Positions 50,127-58,542 of a stretch of 64,000 bases of DNA are shown in pieces. Location: assembly GCF_007970665.1 (NCBI RefSeq), contig NZ_CP042430.1, forward strand, positions 62,001-126,000, read 5' to 3'. The position numbers and the translations under genes were made by a program. Below the pieces are notes generated by a model that was not told where the DNA came from, made no database searches, and saw nothing but the letters and a program-made list of their open reading frames with translations. Positions within the stretch are counted from its first letter, which is position 1. Each line of letters opens with the position of its first letter. Source of the stretch: Baekduia soli (GTDB taxonomy: Bacteria; Actinomycetota; Thermoleophilia; Solirubrobacterales; Solirubrobacteraceae).

Positions 50127-51326
50127 GTGCGGTGCCCCGACGGCCCCGCACGACCCGTCGCGGTGCCCGCGAAGTCCCTGACACTCCTGCCCGTGCTGGT
50201 CCTCCTCCTGCTGGGCGGCCCGGTCACGCGCGCCGTGGCCCGGACGATCCAGTGGTCGGGCTCGACCTGGGACGTGCGGCCCGCGGGGTTCGGCGAGCCC
50301 GGTCCGACCGCCTGGACGGACTCCGAGGCCGGCGTGCACGTGGAGGGATCCGACCTCGTGCTGTCGATCTCCCGGGATGCGTCCGGCGCCTGGGCGAGCA
50401 CCGAGCTCGACGGTCGCCAGCACCTCGGCTACGGCACCTACCGCTGGGTCGTCGCGTCGGACCTCAGCGCCCTGGACGCCAACGAGGTGCTGGGCATGTT
50501 CACCTACGGCGGCGCGTCGCCGTCCAACAACGAGATCGACATCGAGCCGTCGCACTGGGGCAACGCCGGCTGGCCGACCGGATCGGCGACCGTCTGGCAG
50601 GACGCCACGGCCGGCCTGAGCCAGGCCAAGACGTTCGCGTACTCGAGCCGGCCGCCGTACGTGAACCAGTTCACCTGGGAACCAGGACGGATCCGCTACC
50701 TGATCACGGATGCCGCCGGAGCCACGCTCCTGGACTGGACGGTGACCCGCGGCGTGCCGGTGCCCTCGACCGAGGTCCCGGTCATCAACTACTGGCGCTT
50801 CGAGAACGCCCCGCCGGCGGGCGTGCGGAGCATGCGGCTGTCGAGCTTCGCCTGGGTCCCGCCGGGCCACGAGGCCGACCTCCCGAGCCTCACCGGCGGG
50901 GCGGCGACCGGCGCCGCGGGCCCGGACGGCACGGCCTCCCCGGCCGCCACGCCCGCACCGAGCCCGGCCGCGGCGGGCACCGCGGCCGGCGGCTGGGACT
51001 GCGCGGTCAAGGGGTCCGGCGCGGGCGCCACGACGAACCGGCACCGAAGCGCCACACCACGCACGGCGCTCATCACCTGGAGGGCGCCCGGCCGATCGAC
51101 GCTGCACGTCACGCTCCGGCGGCCGAGGGCCGGCCACGGGTTCGTGACCGTCAGGGCGCTGCGGCGCTCACTGGAGGGCGGCCCGGGGCGGCTGAACGTC
51201 ACGCGTTCGCTGGGCGGCCGGCACCTGCGGCCGGGCCACTACCGCCTGGAGGTCTCGGTCACCGATGCCTCCCGGGCCCTGCGCTGCGGCCCCAAGGTCC
51301 TGGGCGTCAGCGTCCCCGCGCGCTGA
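50127..51326 (+). CDS. Secreted glycoside hydrolase family 16 enzyme
   Basis: Up to 399 residues; GTG 50163 gives a cleaner signal peptide (PAKSLTLLPVLVLLLLGG). The GH16 domain spans about 40-260. The catalytic motif is NNEIDIEPSHWG (ExDxE), with nucleophile and acid/base glutamates and the assisting Asp intact. An Ala/Pro/Gly linker (about 265-300) leads to a C-terminal beta domain of about 100 residues. It probably cleaves beta-glucans or a related polymer, perhaps releasing or trimming the exopolysaccharide made by the upstream genes. Confidence 0.85.
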   Translation: MRCPDGPARPVAVPAKSLTLLPVLVLLLLGGPVTRAVARTIQWSGSTWDVRPAGFGEPGPTAWTDSEAGVHVEGSDLVLSISRDASGAWASTELDGRQHLGYGTYRWVVASDLSALDANEVLGMFTYGGASPSNNEIDIEPSHWGNAGWPTGSATVWQDATAGLSQAKTFAYSSRPPYVNQFTWEPGRIRYLITDAAGATLLDWTVTRGVPVPSTEVPVINYWRFENAPPAGVRSMRLSSFAWVPPGHEADLPSLTGGAATGAAGPDGTASPAATPAPSPAAAGTAAGGWDCAVKGSGAGATTNRHRSATPRTALITWRAPGRSTLHVTLRRPRAGHGFVTVRALRRSLEGGPGRLNVTRSLGGRHLRPGHYRLEVSVTDASRALRCGPKVLGVSVPAR

Positions 51327-51370
51327 CCCGCGTGCTGACCCGCGCCCGACCCCGAAGTTACTGTGGGGTA

Positions 51371-51382
51371 TACCATCTGGTA
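51371..51382. promoter_or_regulatory. Palindrome before the tetR-hydrolase pair
   Basis: TACCA-TC-TGGTA lies 11 bp before the tetR ATG, with GGTATACC overlapping its left arm. It is AT-richer than the surroundings and suits a TetR operator overlapping the promoter. Confidence 0.5.
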
Positions 51383-51393
51383 GCCTCGTCGTC

Positions 51394-52014
51394 ATGACCC
51401 CGGACGCCTCCCCCCGCCTCACCGCCGCGCAGCGCCGCGAGCGCATCGAGCAGGCGGCCGTGCAGCTGTTCGCCCGGAACGGCTACACGGCCACGACCGT
51501 CGAGGACATCGCCCGAGCGGCGGGCGTCACCAAGCCCATGCTCTACCGGCACTTCGAGTCCAAGCAGGAGTTGTGCGTGGCGCTGCTGGAGCGCAGCCGC
51601 GACGCCCTCATCGCCGCCGCCCTGGGCCGCTTCACGCCCGGGATGGCGGACCCGGCCCCGCAGGTCCCGGCGATGCTCGAGGCGTGGCTGGGCCACGTCG
51701 AGCAGCACCCCGACGAGGCACGGCTGCTGCTGGCCCCGATCGGCGGCGACCCGGAGGTCGCGCGCGTGCAGCGCGACCTCCACGCCCGCCAGGCCGCGAC
51801 CCAGACCGCGCTGCTGCGGGAGTTCGTCCCCGGCCTCGACGAGGCCGAGGCCGAGCCGCTGGGCGAGATCGTGCGCGCGACGCTCGTCGCCGTCGCGCTG
51901 TGGTGGCTCGACCATCCCGAGGTGGCGCGCGAGGTGCCGTCGCGTGCGCTGCTGCGCGCCGTCCAGGGCATCCTCACGGCGGCCGGCGCGCCGGTGCAGG
52001 GCGGGCGGCGATGA
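51394..52014 (+). CDS. TetR-family transcriptional regulator
   Basis: A 206-residue regulator. HTH: IEQAAVQLFARNGYTATTVE and DIARAAGVTKPMLYRHFESK, with a helical ligand-binding domain after residue 70. Its stop overlaps the ATG of the alpha/beta hydrolase (ATGA), so the two are coupled. The nearby palindrome suggests autorepression relieved by a substrate of the hydrolase. Confidence 0.88.
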   Translation: MTPDASPRLTAAQRRERIEQAAVQLFARNGYTATTVEDIARAAGVTKPMLYRHFESKQELCVALLERSRDALIAAALGRFTPGMADPAPQVPAMLEAWLGHVEQHPDEARLLLAPIGGDPEVARVQRDLHARQAATQTALLREFVPGLDEAEAEPLGEIVRATLVAVALWWLDHPEVAREVPSRALLRAVQGILTAAGAPVQGGRR

Positions 52015-52880
52015 CGACGCGGCGGATCGACCTGTCGGCGGGCACCATCGACTACGACGACCGCGGCGAGGGACGCGTCGTCGTGCTGCTGCCCGGGCTG
52101 CTCATGGACGCCACGCTGTACGCCGGCGTGGTCGCCGAGCTCGCCGCCGACCACCGCTGCGTGACGCCGACCCTGCCGCTGGACGCCCACCGACATCCCG
52201 TGCGCGAGGGCGCCGACCTGTCGCTGGGCGCCGTCGCCGGCCTCGTCGCCGAGCTGCTGCGGCGGCTGGACCTGCGCGACGTCACGCTCGTGGGCAACGA
52301 CACCGGCGGCGCCGTGGCGCAGCTGCTCATGGCCGACGGCGCCGAGCGCGTCGGCCGCGTCGTGCTGGCCTCCTGCGACGCGTTCGACAACTTCCCGCCC
52401 GGCCTCACCGGCCGGACGCTCGTGCGGACCGGCCGCCTGTCGCCGCGGCTGTTCGGGCTGTTCATGCAGCAGATGCGCCTGCGGCCCGTGCGCCGGCTGC
52501 CGCTGGCCTTCGGGTGGCTGACCCGCCGCGGCGACGCGACGACCGCCGGCTGGCTGCAGCCGCTCCTGCACGACGCGGGGATCCGCCGCGACACCGTGCG
52601 CGTCCTGCGCGCCATCGCCGCCGAGCCGCGCCTGCTGCTCGACGCGGCCGAGCGCCTGCCCGCGTTCGACCGCCCGGTCCTCGTCGTCTGGGCGCGGGGC
52701 GACCGTGTCATGCCGCCCGAGCACGGCCGCCGCCTCGCCGAGCTGCTGCCCCATGCCCGGCTCGTCGAGATCGGCGACAGCGCGACGCTCATCCCGCTCG
52801 ACCAGCCCGCGCGGCTGGCAAAGGGCATCCGCGACCTCACGGCCGCGCCCGCCCCGGCGCCCGCACCGTCGACGGCCTAG
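52011..52880 (+). CDS. Alpha/beta hydrolase with Asp nucleophile motif
   Basis: A 289-residue protein of the alpha/beta-hydrolase fold. VVVLLPGLLMDATLY forms the oxyanion region. The nucleophile elbow is LVGNDTGGAVAQL near residue 100, with Asp where lipases have Ser, as in haloalkane dehalogenases and epoxide hydrolases. VWARGDRVMPP supplies the acid. The expected catalytic His near the C-terminus is not clear (the stretch reads DSATLIPLDQPARLA), so activity is uncertain. Confidence 0.82.
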   Translation: MTTRRIDLSAGTIDYDDRGEGRVVVLLPGLLMDATLYAGVVAELAADHRCVTPTLPLDAHRHPVREGADLSLGAVAGLVAELLRRLDLRDVTLVGNDTGGAVAQLLMADGAERVGRVVLASCDAFDNFPPGLTGRTLVRTGRLSPRLFGLFMQQMRLRPVRRLPLAFGWLTRRGDATTAGWLQPLLHDAGIRRDTVRVLRAIAAEPRLLLDAAERLPAFDRPVLVVWARGDRVMPPEHGRRLAELLPHARLVEIGDSATLIPLDQPARLAKGIRDLTAAPAPAPAPSTA

Positions 52881-52903
52881 CCGGCGTCGGGCATCATGGG
52901 CAC

Positions 52904-53053
52904 GTGCTCCCCGCGCTGCTCCTGTGCGTCCTGGTCGCCGCGGCCGTGCTGCTCGGCCGGCGCGGCCCGGGCCGTCGCGTGCAGGTCCGCTCGTGCTGCT
53001 CGCTGCAGACCTGGCCGCCCGACGACCTGACGGACCCGGTCCCGCCGGCCTGA
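52904..53053 (+). CDS. Small single-helix membrane peptide
   Basis: A possible 49-residue product from GTG 52904: a hydrophobic helix (VLPALLLCVLVAAAVLLG), then a basic stretch and a tail with a Cys-Cys pair and WPPDD. No family recognised. It follows the hydrolase by 23 bp. Real small gene or chance frame. Confidence 0.4.
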   Translation: MLPALLLCVLVAAAVLLGRRGPGRRVQVRSCCSLQTWPPDDLTDPVPPA

Positions 53054-53276
53054 GCGTCCCGGGCGGCACGGTGGCCCGACGCAGAAGGGGGCGCCGTCCC
53101 GCACGGCGCGCCCATCCCGCTGCGCTGCATCCTCCTGCGGGCGCTACGTCTTGACCTCGTCGGCCGCGCCGCGCGCGGCGGTTGGCCGCGTCGCGCTGGG
53201 CCAGCTCGGCGACACCGACGTGCCTGTGGCGCTCGGCGGTGCTCGGCGGTGCGAGCACCGGCGGGCCCGGGCGCCG

Positions 53277-54070
53277 TCAGCCGACGACGCTGGTGACGAT
53301 GTGGCCGATGGCGAAGCCGACGCCGGCGCTGACCGAGCCGATGGCCAGGACCTGCAGGCCCGACCGGCCGCGAGGCTGGCGCGCGACGCGGCCCTTGACC
53401 CAGCCCAGCACGAACAGCGCCACCAGCGTGCAGGCGAGGCTGGCGATCAGCGCCGGGGCCATGAGCGGCAGCACGGCGTAGGGCCACAGCGGGATGAACG
53501 CCGCCGCGAGGTAGCTGAGGCCGACGGTCAATGCGTCGCCGAGCGCGGCGCCGCCGGCGTCGGGCGAGAGCCCGAGCTCCTTCTGGACCTTCGTGCGCAG
53601 GAAGACGGTCGGGTTGGCGGCCAGGCCCAGCGCGACGCGCTCGGCGGCGGCCCGGTCCAGCCCCTCATGCTCGAGGACGAGCGCCAGCTCGGCGACCTCG
53701 CGCTCGGGGTGCTCGGCGATCTCGGCGCCCTCGTCGCGGATCTCGGCCGCGTACAGCGCCTCCTCGGCCTCGCTGGCCAGGTAGGAGCCCCGCCCATCGC
53801 GATGCAGCCGGCCACGGCCTCGGCCAGGCCGGCGACGAGGATCGCGGGCCGGCCCGGGTTGGCGGCCGCCATGCCGGTCACCACGCCCAGCGGCACCAGC
53901 AGGCCGTCCTGGAAGCCGAGGACCAGCTCGCGCACGCGCGAGAGCTTGGAGATCCGCTCGGCCTCGCCCAGGGCGTGCTCCTCGATGTGGGCGCGGGCCT
54001 CCTCGCGCACCTCGACGCCCAGGCGCTCGGGGTCGGGCAACGGGATCGGCGACGAGGTGCTCACGTCCAT
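53277..54070 (-). pseudogene. VIT1/CCC1-family transporter with a single-base frameshift
   Basis: Read on the minus strand from ATG 54070, the first part (EHALGEAERISKLSRVRELV, LGFQDGLLVPLGVVTGMAAA, EAVAGCIAMG) is typical of vacuolar-iron-transporter-like proteins. Near 53791-53796 the frame must shift by one base to continue GSYLASEAEEALYAAEIRDE and run to the end (FIPLWPYAVLPLM, VGFAIGHIVTSVVG) at 53277. With one extra base the protein would be about 264 residues and complete. Either a recent pseudogene or a base lost in a GC run. Likely iron/manganese transport if intact. Confidence 0.8.
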
Positions 54071-54092
54071 AGTCTCCCAGGCGCCGCGACGG

Positions 54093-54833
54093 TCAGCCGG
54101 AGACGCGGTGGTGCAGGAAGACGAAGTCGCCGTCGCGATGGACGTCGTGCAGCGCCAGACGCCGCGGCTCGCCGGCCTCGAAGTCGGCCAGCACGACGGG
54201 CCCGTGGCCCACGAGCAGCGGCGACACGGTGAGGCTGAGGTCGGTGAGCAGCCCGGACTGGGCGACCCGGGCCAGGAGCGTCGGGCCGCCCTCGCAGAGG
54301 ATGCGCGTCGCGCCGGCCTCGCGCCGGGCGTGCGCGATCGCGGCCGCGGCCGTCAGCCGCGCCAGGCGCACGACCCCGACGCTGGGCCGGCCGGCGGGGG
54401 CGGTGACGTCGGCCTCGGTGTAGACCGTCACGTCGAGCTGCTCGTCGTAGCCCAGGACCTGGTCGAGGTCGAGGTCGAAGCCGCGGCTCAGCGTCACGAT
54501 CGGCGGGACCGGCGGGCGTCCGGCGGCCACGCGCGACGCGCTCTGGGCAGGGGTGACCAGCGCGCCGTAGCGCTCCTGCTCCAGCGTGCGCGCCCCGACG
54601 AGCAGGAGGTCGCTCGCGGCGCGCCAGGCGCGCAGCAGCTCACGGTCGGCCTCGCTGCTGAGCCCCCCGGAGCGGCCGGCGACGGCCGCGCGGAAGTCGA
54701 CGGACGCGACCATCACCCCGACGACGCGCTCAGGCGGGCCGGCGGCCAGGGCGGACTGCACGCGCCCGTGCGCCCACCGGGCCTCGGGACTCGAGCCGGG
54801 CGGCGGGTCGGGCGCGTCGGACACGGCCGACAT
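54093..54833 (-). CDS. RibD-C/dihydrofolate-reductase-like domain protein
   Basis: A 246-residue protein from ATG 54833. The RibD C-terminal/DHFR-like fold shows in VVGVMVASVDFRAAVAGRSG, then LLRAWRAASDLLLVGARTL, ILCEGGPTLLARVAQSGLLT and the closing FEAGEPRRLAL. Such stand-alone proteins use NADPH or F420-like cofactors; the exact substrate is unknown. It lies 22 bp after the transporter on the same strand. Confidence 0.82.
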   Translation of the reverse strand: MSAVSDAPDPPPGSSPEARWAHGRVQSALAAGPPERVVGVMVASVDFRAAVAGRSGGLSSEADRELLRAWRAASDLLLVGARTLEQERYGALVTPAQSASRVAAGRPPVPPIVTLSRGFDLDLDQVLGYDEQLDVTVYTEADVTAPAGRPSVGVVRLARLTAAAAIAHARREAGATRILCEGGPTLLARVAQSGLLTDLSLTVSPLLVGHGPVVLADFEAGEPRRLALHDVHRDGDFVFLHHRVSG

Positions 54834-55204
54834 CCTAGGCGGCGCCGGTGCCCCGCCGCCCGGGAGCACCCCTGAAGGCCCCCGGGCGGCGTTGCCCGCT
54901 TGAGGAGAAGAGGAGGCTCGCGTGCGCGTGTGCGAAGACGGGCCTCCGCCGGGTGCTCGGCCCCGGCGGCCTGATCTGAAGGCCCGGCGGTGGAAGAGCA
55001 TCGTGCCGCGGTCGCTGCAGGTACGTCGAGGAACAGCGACCGCGACACGTGCGAAGCGCCCCGTCCCCAGGGCCACGTTGCGGCCAGGACGCTACCCACG
55101 GGACCGCTAGCGGATTCGTCAGTCACCCTCATGACCTGCGCGCGCCGGGGCTCCGTCCGGCCGGCGACAGCCGTGTCCTGCCGGTGCGCTATACCGGCAC
55201 GCCA
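54834..55204. other. Intergenic region with strong hairpin
   Basis: A perfect 10-bp stem pairs GCCGCCCGGG (54855-54864) with CCCGGGCGGC (54881-54890). It lies in the leader of the divergent RibD-like gene and could be an attenuator or bidirectional terminator. The rest of the 371 bp shows no gene I can support. Confidence 0.45.
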
Positions 55205-56866
55205 ATGCCGTCAGACGTCGAGCTCTACCAGCGCACCTACACGACCCTCCTGCGCTCCCGGGGCGAGACCAAGCTGCGGATCCTCGAGCCGTCGCACCGG
55301 GCGATGGGCTCCTCGCTGCATCCGCTGGCGGCCTCCGACGAGCTCGACCTCGGCGCGTTCCTGTACGCCACGCAGCGCCTGCCCGCCCGGATCTACGCAG
55401 GCCGCGTGGTCATCATGGGCCAGGAGGCCGAGCAGTTCGCGGTGGCCGGCATCGACTACACGCCGTGGCCGACGGTCGAGTCGCCCGCGCGCCGGCGCCG
55501 CTGGCACGAGGGTCCCGACGGGCAGTGGGTGGTCCTGCTGTCCTCCACGTCGGACGTCGACGACCTCATCCCGACGCTCGTCGCCTACCAGCTCGAGTGG
55601 AACAAGCTGCGTCGGCGGCTGCGCGCGATCGGCTGGCCGCGACCGCAGGGGTTGCCCGGCTCGGCCGAGTGCGCCCGCGCGCTGGGCGGCAGCCCCGAGG
55701 ACTGGGACCGCCTGCAGGAGGCGTGGGGCACGGCGTTCGCGCGGCGGCTGGGCGAGGTGGCCGAGATCAACCTCTCGCTGCGCGTGCGGATGCTCGGGGG
55801 CTCGCAGGTCAGCTACGCGCGCATGACGCGCCGCTGGTGGGCGCCGGTGGCCCGCCGCATGGAGGACGACGGCCTGGCCGCGGCCCCGGTCTACTTCGTC
55901 TCGTCCAACACCCACTCCTTGGTCAACCTGCTCTCCGGCGACGCGCGCGCCCGCGAGCGCGAGCTCGTCGAGTGGGTGCAGCGGGCCGGGCCCAAGGACC
56001 TGCAGGAGGAGCTCGCGGCGTTCCGCGAGGAGCGCACGGCGGGCTCGTGGGACAACTTCCTGTACTTCGTCGCCCGCGACCACGCGACGGTCGATCCGGG
56101 CGCCCAGACGCCGCGGCGCGACGCCGAGGACGACGTCGGCATCGTGCACCTCGGCTCGCACACGGCCCTGCGTGTCGCGGCCCAGATCATGCCGCTGGCC
56201 CGCCTGGACCCCGCACGCCTGGACCCCCGGCTCGGCGAGGTCGATCCGGACGCGCTGCGCGCCAGCGGTGCGGTGATCGTCAACGTCGACTATCCGCTGG
56301 GCCTGGCGGCCTACAACATCCTGCGCGAGATCACCGAGGACCGCGACACGCTGCGCGGCGTCTACGTGCTGGGCAAGGCCGCGACGCTGAACGCCGACGT
56401 GGGCGACGTGATGATCTCCTCGACGGTCTTCGACGAGCACTCGGGCACGACGTACTGGCTGGACAACGCGTTCGGCTTCGACGACATCGCGCCGTACCTG
56501 CGCTTCGGCTCGGGCCTGGACAACCAGCGCGCGGTGACGGTCCGCTCGACGTTCCTGCAGAATCGCGACTACCTCGACCTGTACTACCGCGAGGCCTACA
56601 CCGTCGTCGAGATGGAGGCCGGGCCCTACTGCGACGCGGTCTACGAGCTCTCCGAGGCCGACCGCTACCCCTCCGACGGGCAGGTCAACATGTCCAAGCT
56701 GCCCGTCGACTTCGGCGTCGTGCACTACGCCTCGGACACGCCGTTCACCCAGGCGCGCACGCTCGGCGCCCGCGGGATGAGCTACTACGGCATGGACTCG
56801 ACGTACGCCACGTCGATCGCGATCCTCCGGCGCATCTTCACGCAGGCGGGTGCGCTGCAGCAGTAG
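55205..56866 (+). CDS. DUF6909-like protein with nucleoside-phosphorylase-like C-terminal domain
   Basis: A 553-residue cytoplasmic protein from ATG 55205. The N-terminal 350 residues are mainly helical and unfamiliar. The C-terminal part (about 355-553) resembles the purine nucleoside phosphorylase/AMP nucleosidase fold: ASGAVIVNVDYPLGLAAYNI, GVYVLGKAATLNADVGDVMI as the glycine-turn plus GD strand, and TVVEMEAGPYCDAV matching the VEMExxA motif that contacts the nucleoside. I recall similar proteins under the DUF6909 label. Function not established; nucleotide or nucleoside binding is inferred. Confidence 0.7.
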   Translation: MPSDVELYQRTYTTLLRSRGETKLRILEPSHRAMGSSLHPLAASDELDLGAFLYATQRLPARIYAGRVVIMGQEAEQFAVAGIDYTPWPTVESPARRRRWHEGPDGQWVVLLSSTSDVDDLIPTLVAYQLEWNKLRRRLRAIGWPRPQGLPGSAECARALGGSPEDWDRLQEAWGTAFARRLGEVAEINLSLRVRMLGGSQVSYARMTRRWWAPVARRMEDDGLAAAPVYFVSSNTHSLVNLLSGDARARERELVEWVQRAGPKDLQEELAAFREERTAGSWDNFLYFVARDHATVDPGAQTPRRDAEDDVGIVHLGSHTALRVAAQIMPLARLDPARLDPRLGEVDPDALRASGAVIVNVDYPLGLAAYNILREITEDRDTLRGVYVLGKAATLNADVGDVMISSTVFDEHSGTTYWLDNAFGFDDIAPYLRFGSGLDNQRAVTVRSTFLQNRDYLDLYYREAYTVVEMEAGPYCDAVYELSEADRYPSDGQVNMSKLPVDFGVVHYASDTPFTQARTLGARGMSYYGMDSTYATSIAILRRIFTQAGALQQ

Positions 56867-56877
56867 GGGCGCCCTGG

Positions 56878-56897
56878 GGGCGGGGGGCCACCCGCCC
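56878..56897 (+). terminator. GC hairpin after the DUF6909-like gene
   Basis: GGGCGGG-GGGCCA-CCCGCCC forms a 7-bp stem 12 bp after the stop. No U-tract. Confidence 0.5.
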
Positions 56898-56978
56898 TCA
56901 AGCCGGGTGCGCAACCGGCCGATGTTCCGGGTAGCACCCGCATCGCGACATGTCCCCCCGGCCCGCTAGCGTGAACTG

Positions 56979-57416
56979 ATGGTCAACGCCGAGCTCCACA
57001 CGCTCCACGACACCGATGGCGTCCCCGTCTGCAACGTGTCGTTCGACCTCTCGGCCGTGCAGGTGTCGGCTGCGGCGCACGCCGTGGAGGCCGTCCGGCT
57101 CGAGCGCCACCGCGGGCAGACGCTGTCCACCGACGACGTCCTCGCGCTGCGCGAGATCACCGGCCTGTCGGACGAGCTGCACGGCCTGGCCGACAGCCAC
57201 GCCCACACGACGCTGCTGCTGACCCTGGCCCGCCTGGTGACGCTGCACGACGCCCTGAGCGACTGGGTCGGGGCGCTCGACGAGCGCGGCTGGATGCGCG
57301 AGGAGGACGAGGAGCGCCACCCGCTCGTCGTGGCGCTGCTGGCGCCGATGGCCTCCCTGCGCGCCGACGCCGTGTGCGCCGTCCTGGGCGAGGGCGCCCA
57401 GGCCCCCGGGGCCTGA
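56979..57416 (+). CDS. Hypothetical helical protein
   Basis: A 145-residue, acidic, largely helical protein of no recognised family. It has no signal peptide or membrane helix and contains scattered His residues (SDELHGLADSHAHTTLLLTL). Codon use is normal for the genome, and the start ATG 56979 lies in a GCGTGAACTG context without a strong ribosome-binding site. It converges with the methyltransferase gene. Confidence 0.65.
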   Translation: MVNAELHTLHDTDGVPVCNVSFDLSAVQVSAAAHAVEAVRLERHRGQTLSTDDVLALREITGLSDELHGLADSHAHTTLLLTLARLVTLHDALSDWVGALDERGWMREEDEERHPLVVALLAPMASLRADAVCAVLGEGAQAPGA

Positions 57417-57435
57417 GCGCGGCCGGACCCGCCCC

Positions 57436-58269
57436 TCACGCGACGGCGATCGCCGCCAGGCGCCGGGTGGCGACCGCGATCGCCTCGGGGTTGCTGTCGA
57501 TGAGCACGTAGCGGCGGCCCGTGCGCGCCGCGACGGCGCCGAGCGTCCCGCTGCCGGCGAACGGATCCAGGCAGCGATCGCCGGGGCGGGTCGAGGCGAG
57601 CACCATGCGGCGCACGATCCCCTCGGGCTTCTGGGTCGGGTAGCCCGTCTTCTCGCGCCCGTTGGTCGGCACGATCGTGTGCCACCAGACGTCGGTGGGG
57701 AGCTTGCCGCGGGCCGCCTTCTCCGGCGTGACCAGGCCGGGCGCCATGTAGGGCTCGCGGTCGACGGCCTCGGCGTCGAACCAGTAGGCGCCCGGGTCCT
57801 TGACGTAGACGAGGATCGTGTCGTGCTTGGCCGGCCAGCGGCGCTTGGCGCGCGCGCCGTAGTCGTAGGCCCAGATGATCTCGTTGAGGAAGCACGCGCG
57901 CCCGAAGATCGCGTCGAGCGCCAGCTTGCAGTAGTGCGCCTCGCGGTAGTCGATGTGCAGGTACAACGTGCCGCTGGCGGCGAGCACGCGGTGCAGCTGC
58001 TCCAGGCGCGGGCCGAGGAACTCCAGGTAGTCGTCGAACGCGTCGCCGTAGGCCGCCTCGGCGAGCAGCCGTGTGCTGTAGCGCCGCCCGCCGAAACCGG
58101 TGCGGTCGCCCCCATCCTCGCCGGCGACCTCGGTGGCCAGCGTGCGCCGCGTCTGGCGCCGGCCGGTGTTGAACGGCGGATCCAGGTAGACGAGGTCGAA
58201 GCTGCCGTCCGCGAGGCGCGGCAGCACCTCGAGGTTGTCGCCGAGGATGATCTCGCCGTCGGCCGCCAT
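57436..58269 (-). CDS. Orphan DNA methyltransferase (beta-class, N6-adenine/N4-cytosine)
   Basis: A 277-residue enzyme. Motif IV (VYLDPPFNTG, residues about 28-37) precedes motif I (CLDPFAGSGTLGAVAA, about 238-253), the beta-class order. YPTQKPEGIVRRMV lies just before motif I, as in type III and orphan adenine methyltransferases. ILGDNLEVLPRL starts the domain. There is no restriction endonuclease or specificity subunit nearby, so it is an orphan, possibly regulatory. Recognition sequence unknown. Confidence 0.85.
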   Translation of the reverse strand: MAADGEIILGDNLEVLPRLADGSFDLVYLDPPFNTGRRQTRRTLATEVAGEDGGDRTGFGGRRYSTRLLAEAAYGDAFDDYLEFLGPRLEQLHRVLAASGTLYLHIDYREAHYCKLALDAIFGRACFLNEIIWAYDYGARAKRRWPAKHDTILVYVKDPGAYWFDAEAVDREPYMAPGLVTPEKAARGKLPTDVWWHTIVPTNGREKTGYPTQKPEGIVRRMVLASTRPGDRCLDPFAGSGTLGAVAARTGRRYVLIDSNPEAIAVATRRLAAIAVA

Positions 58270-58287
58270 ACGCTGCACCCTACGGCC

Positions 58288-58506
58288 CAGGTCCTGACCG
58301 AACCCCGGTGGCGCGCGACCCTCGCCGAGACCACCCACCCCGGCAAGCCGGCGACGGTGACCCGCGACGGCTCGCCGACGATCGTCCCGACCTGGTTCGT
58401 GCTCGACGGCGAACCCGGTGTTCGCACCGGCGAGGACTCGGCCAAGGCCGGGCACTTCCGGCGCGACCCGCGCGCAGCGCTCGTCGTCGACGTGGCCCAC
58501 CGCCCG
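58288..58506 (+). pseudogene. Relic of a PPOX-class (F420/FMN) oxidoreductase N-terminal half
   Basis: The frame reads LTEPRWRATLAETTHPGKPA, GSPTIVPTWFVLDGEP and DSAKAGHFRRDPRAALVVDV, the first strands of PPOX/F420-dependent flavin-fold proteins (typically DGSPHVTPVWFVLDG, KGRNLRRDPRVALCV). It lacks a start codon and the second half. It runs without a stop into the lysR frame, which argues for a deletion joining the remnant to the regulator's upstream region. Confidence 0.6.
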
Positions 58507-58542
58507 CGCGCCGCCCATGGACCGCCGGGCACAATGGCGCCC

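Noticed and set aside
53151-54875. Plus-strand open frame of 574 codons across the VIT and RibD-like genes
   Set aside because: Composition typical of an antisense shadow; the minus strand encodes two recognisable families here.
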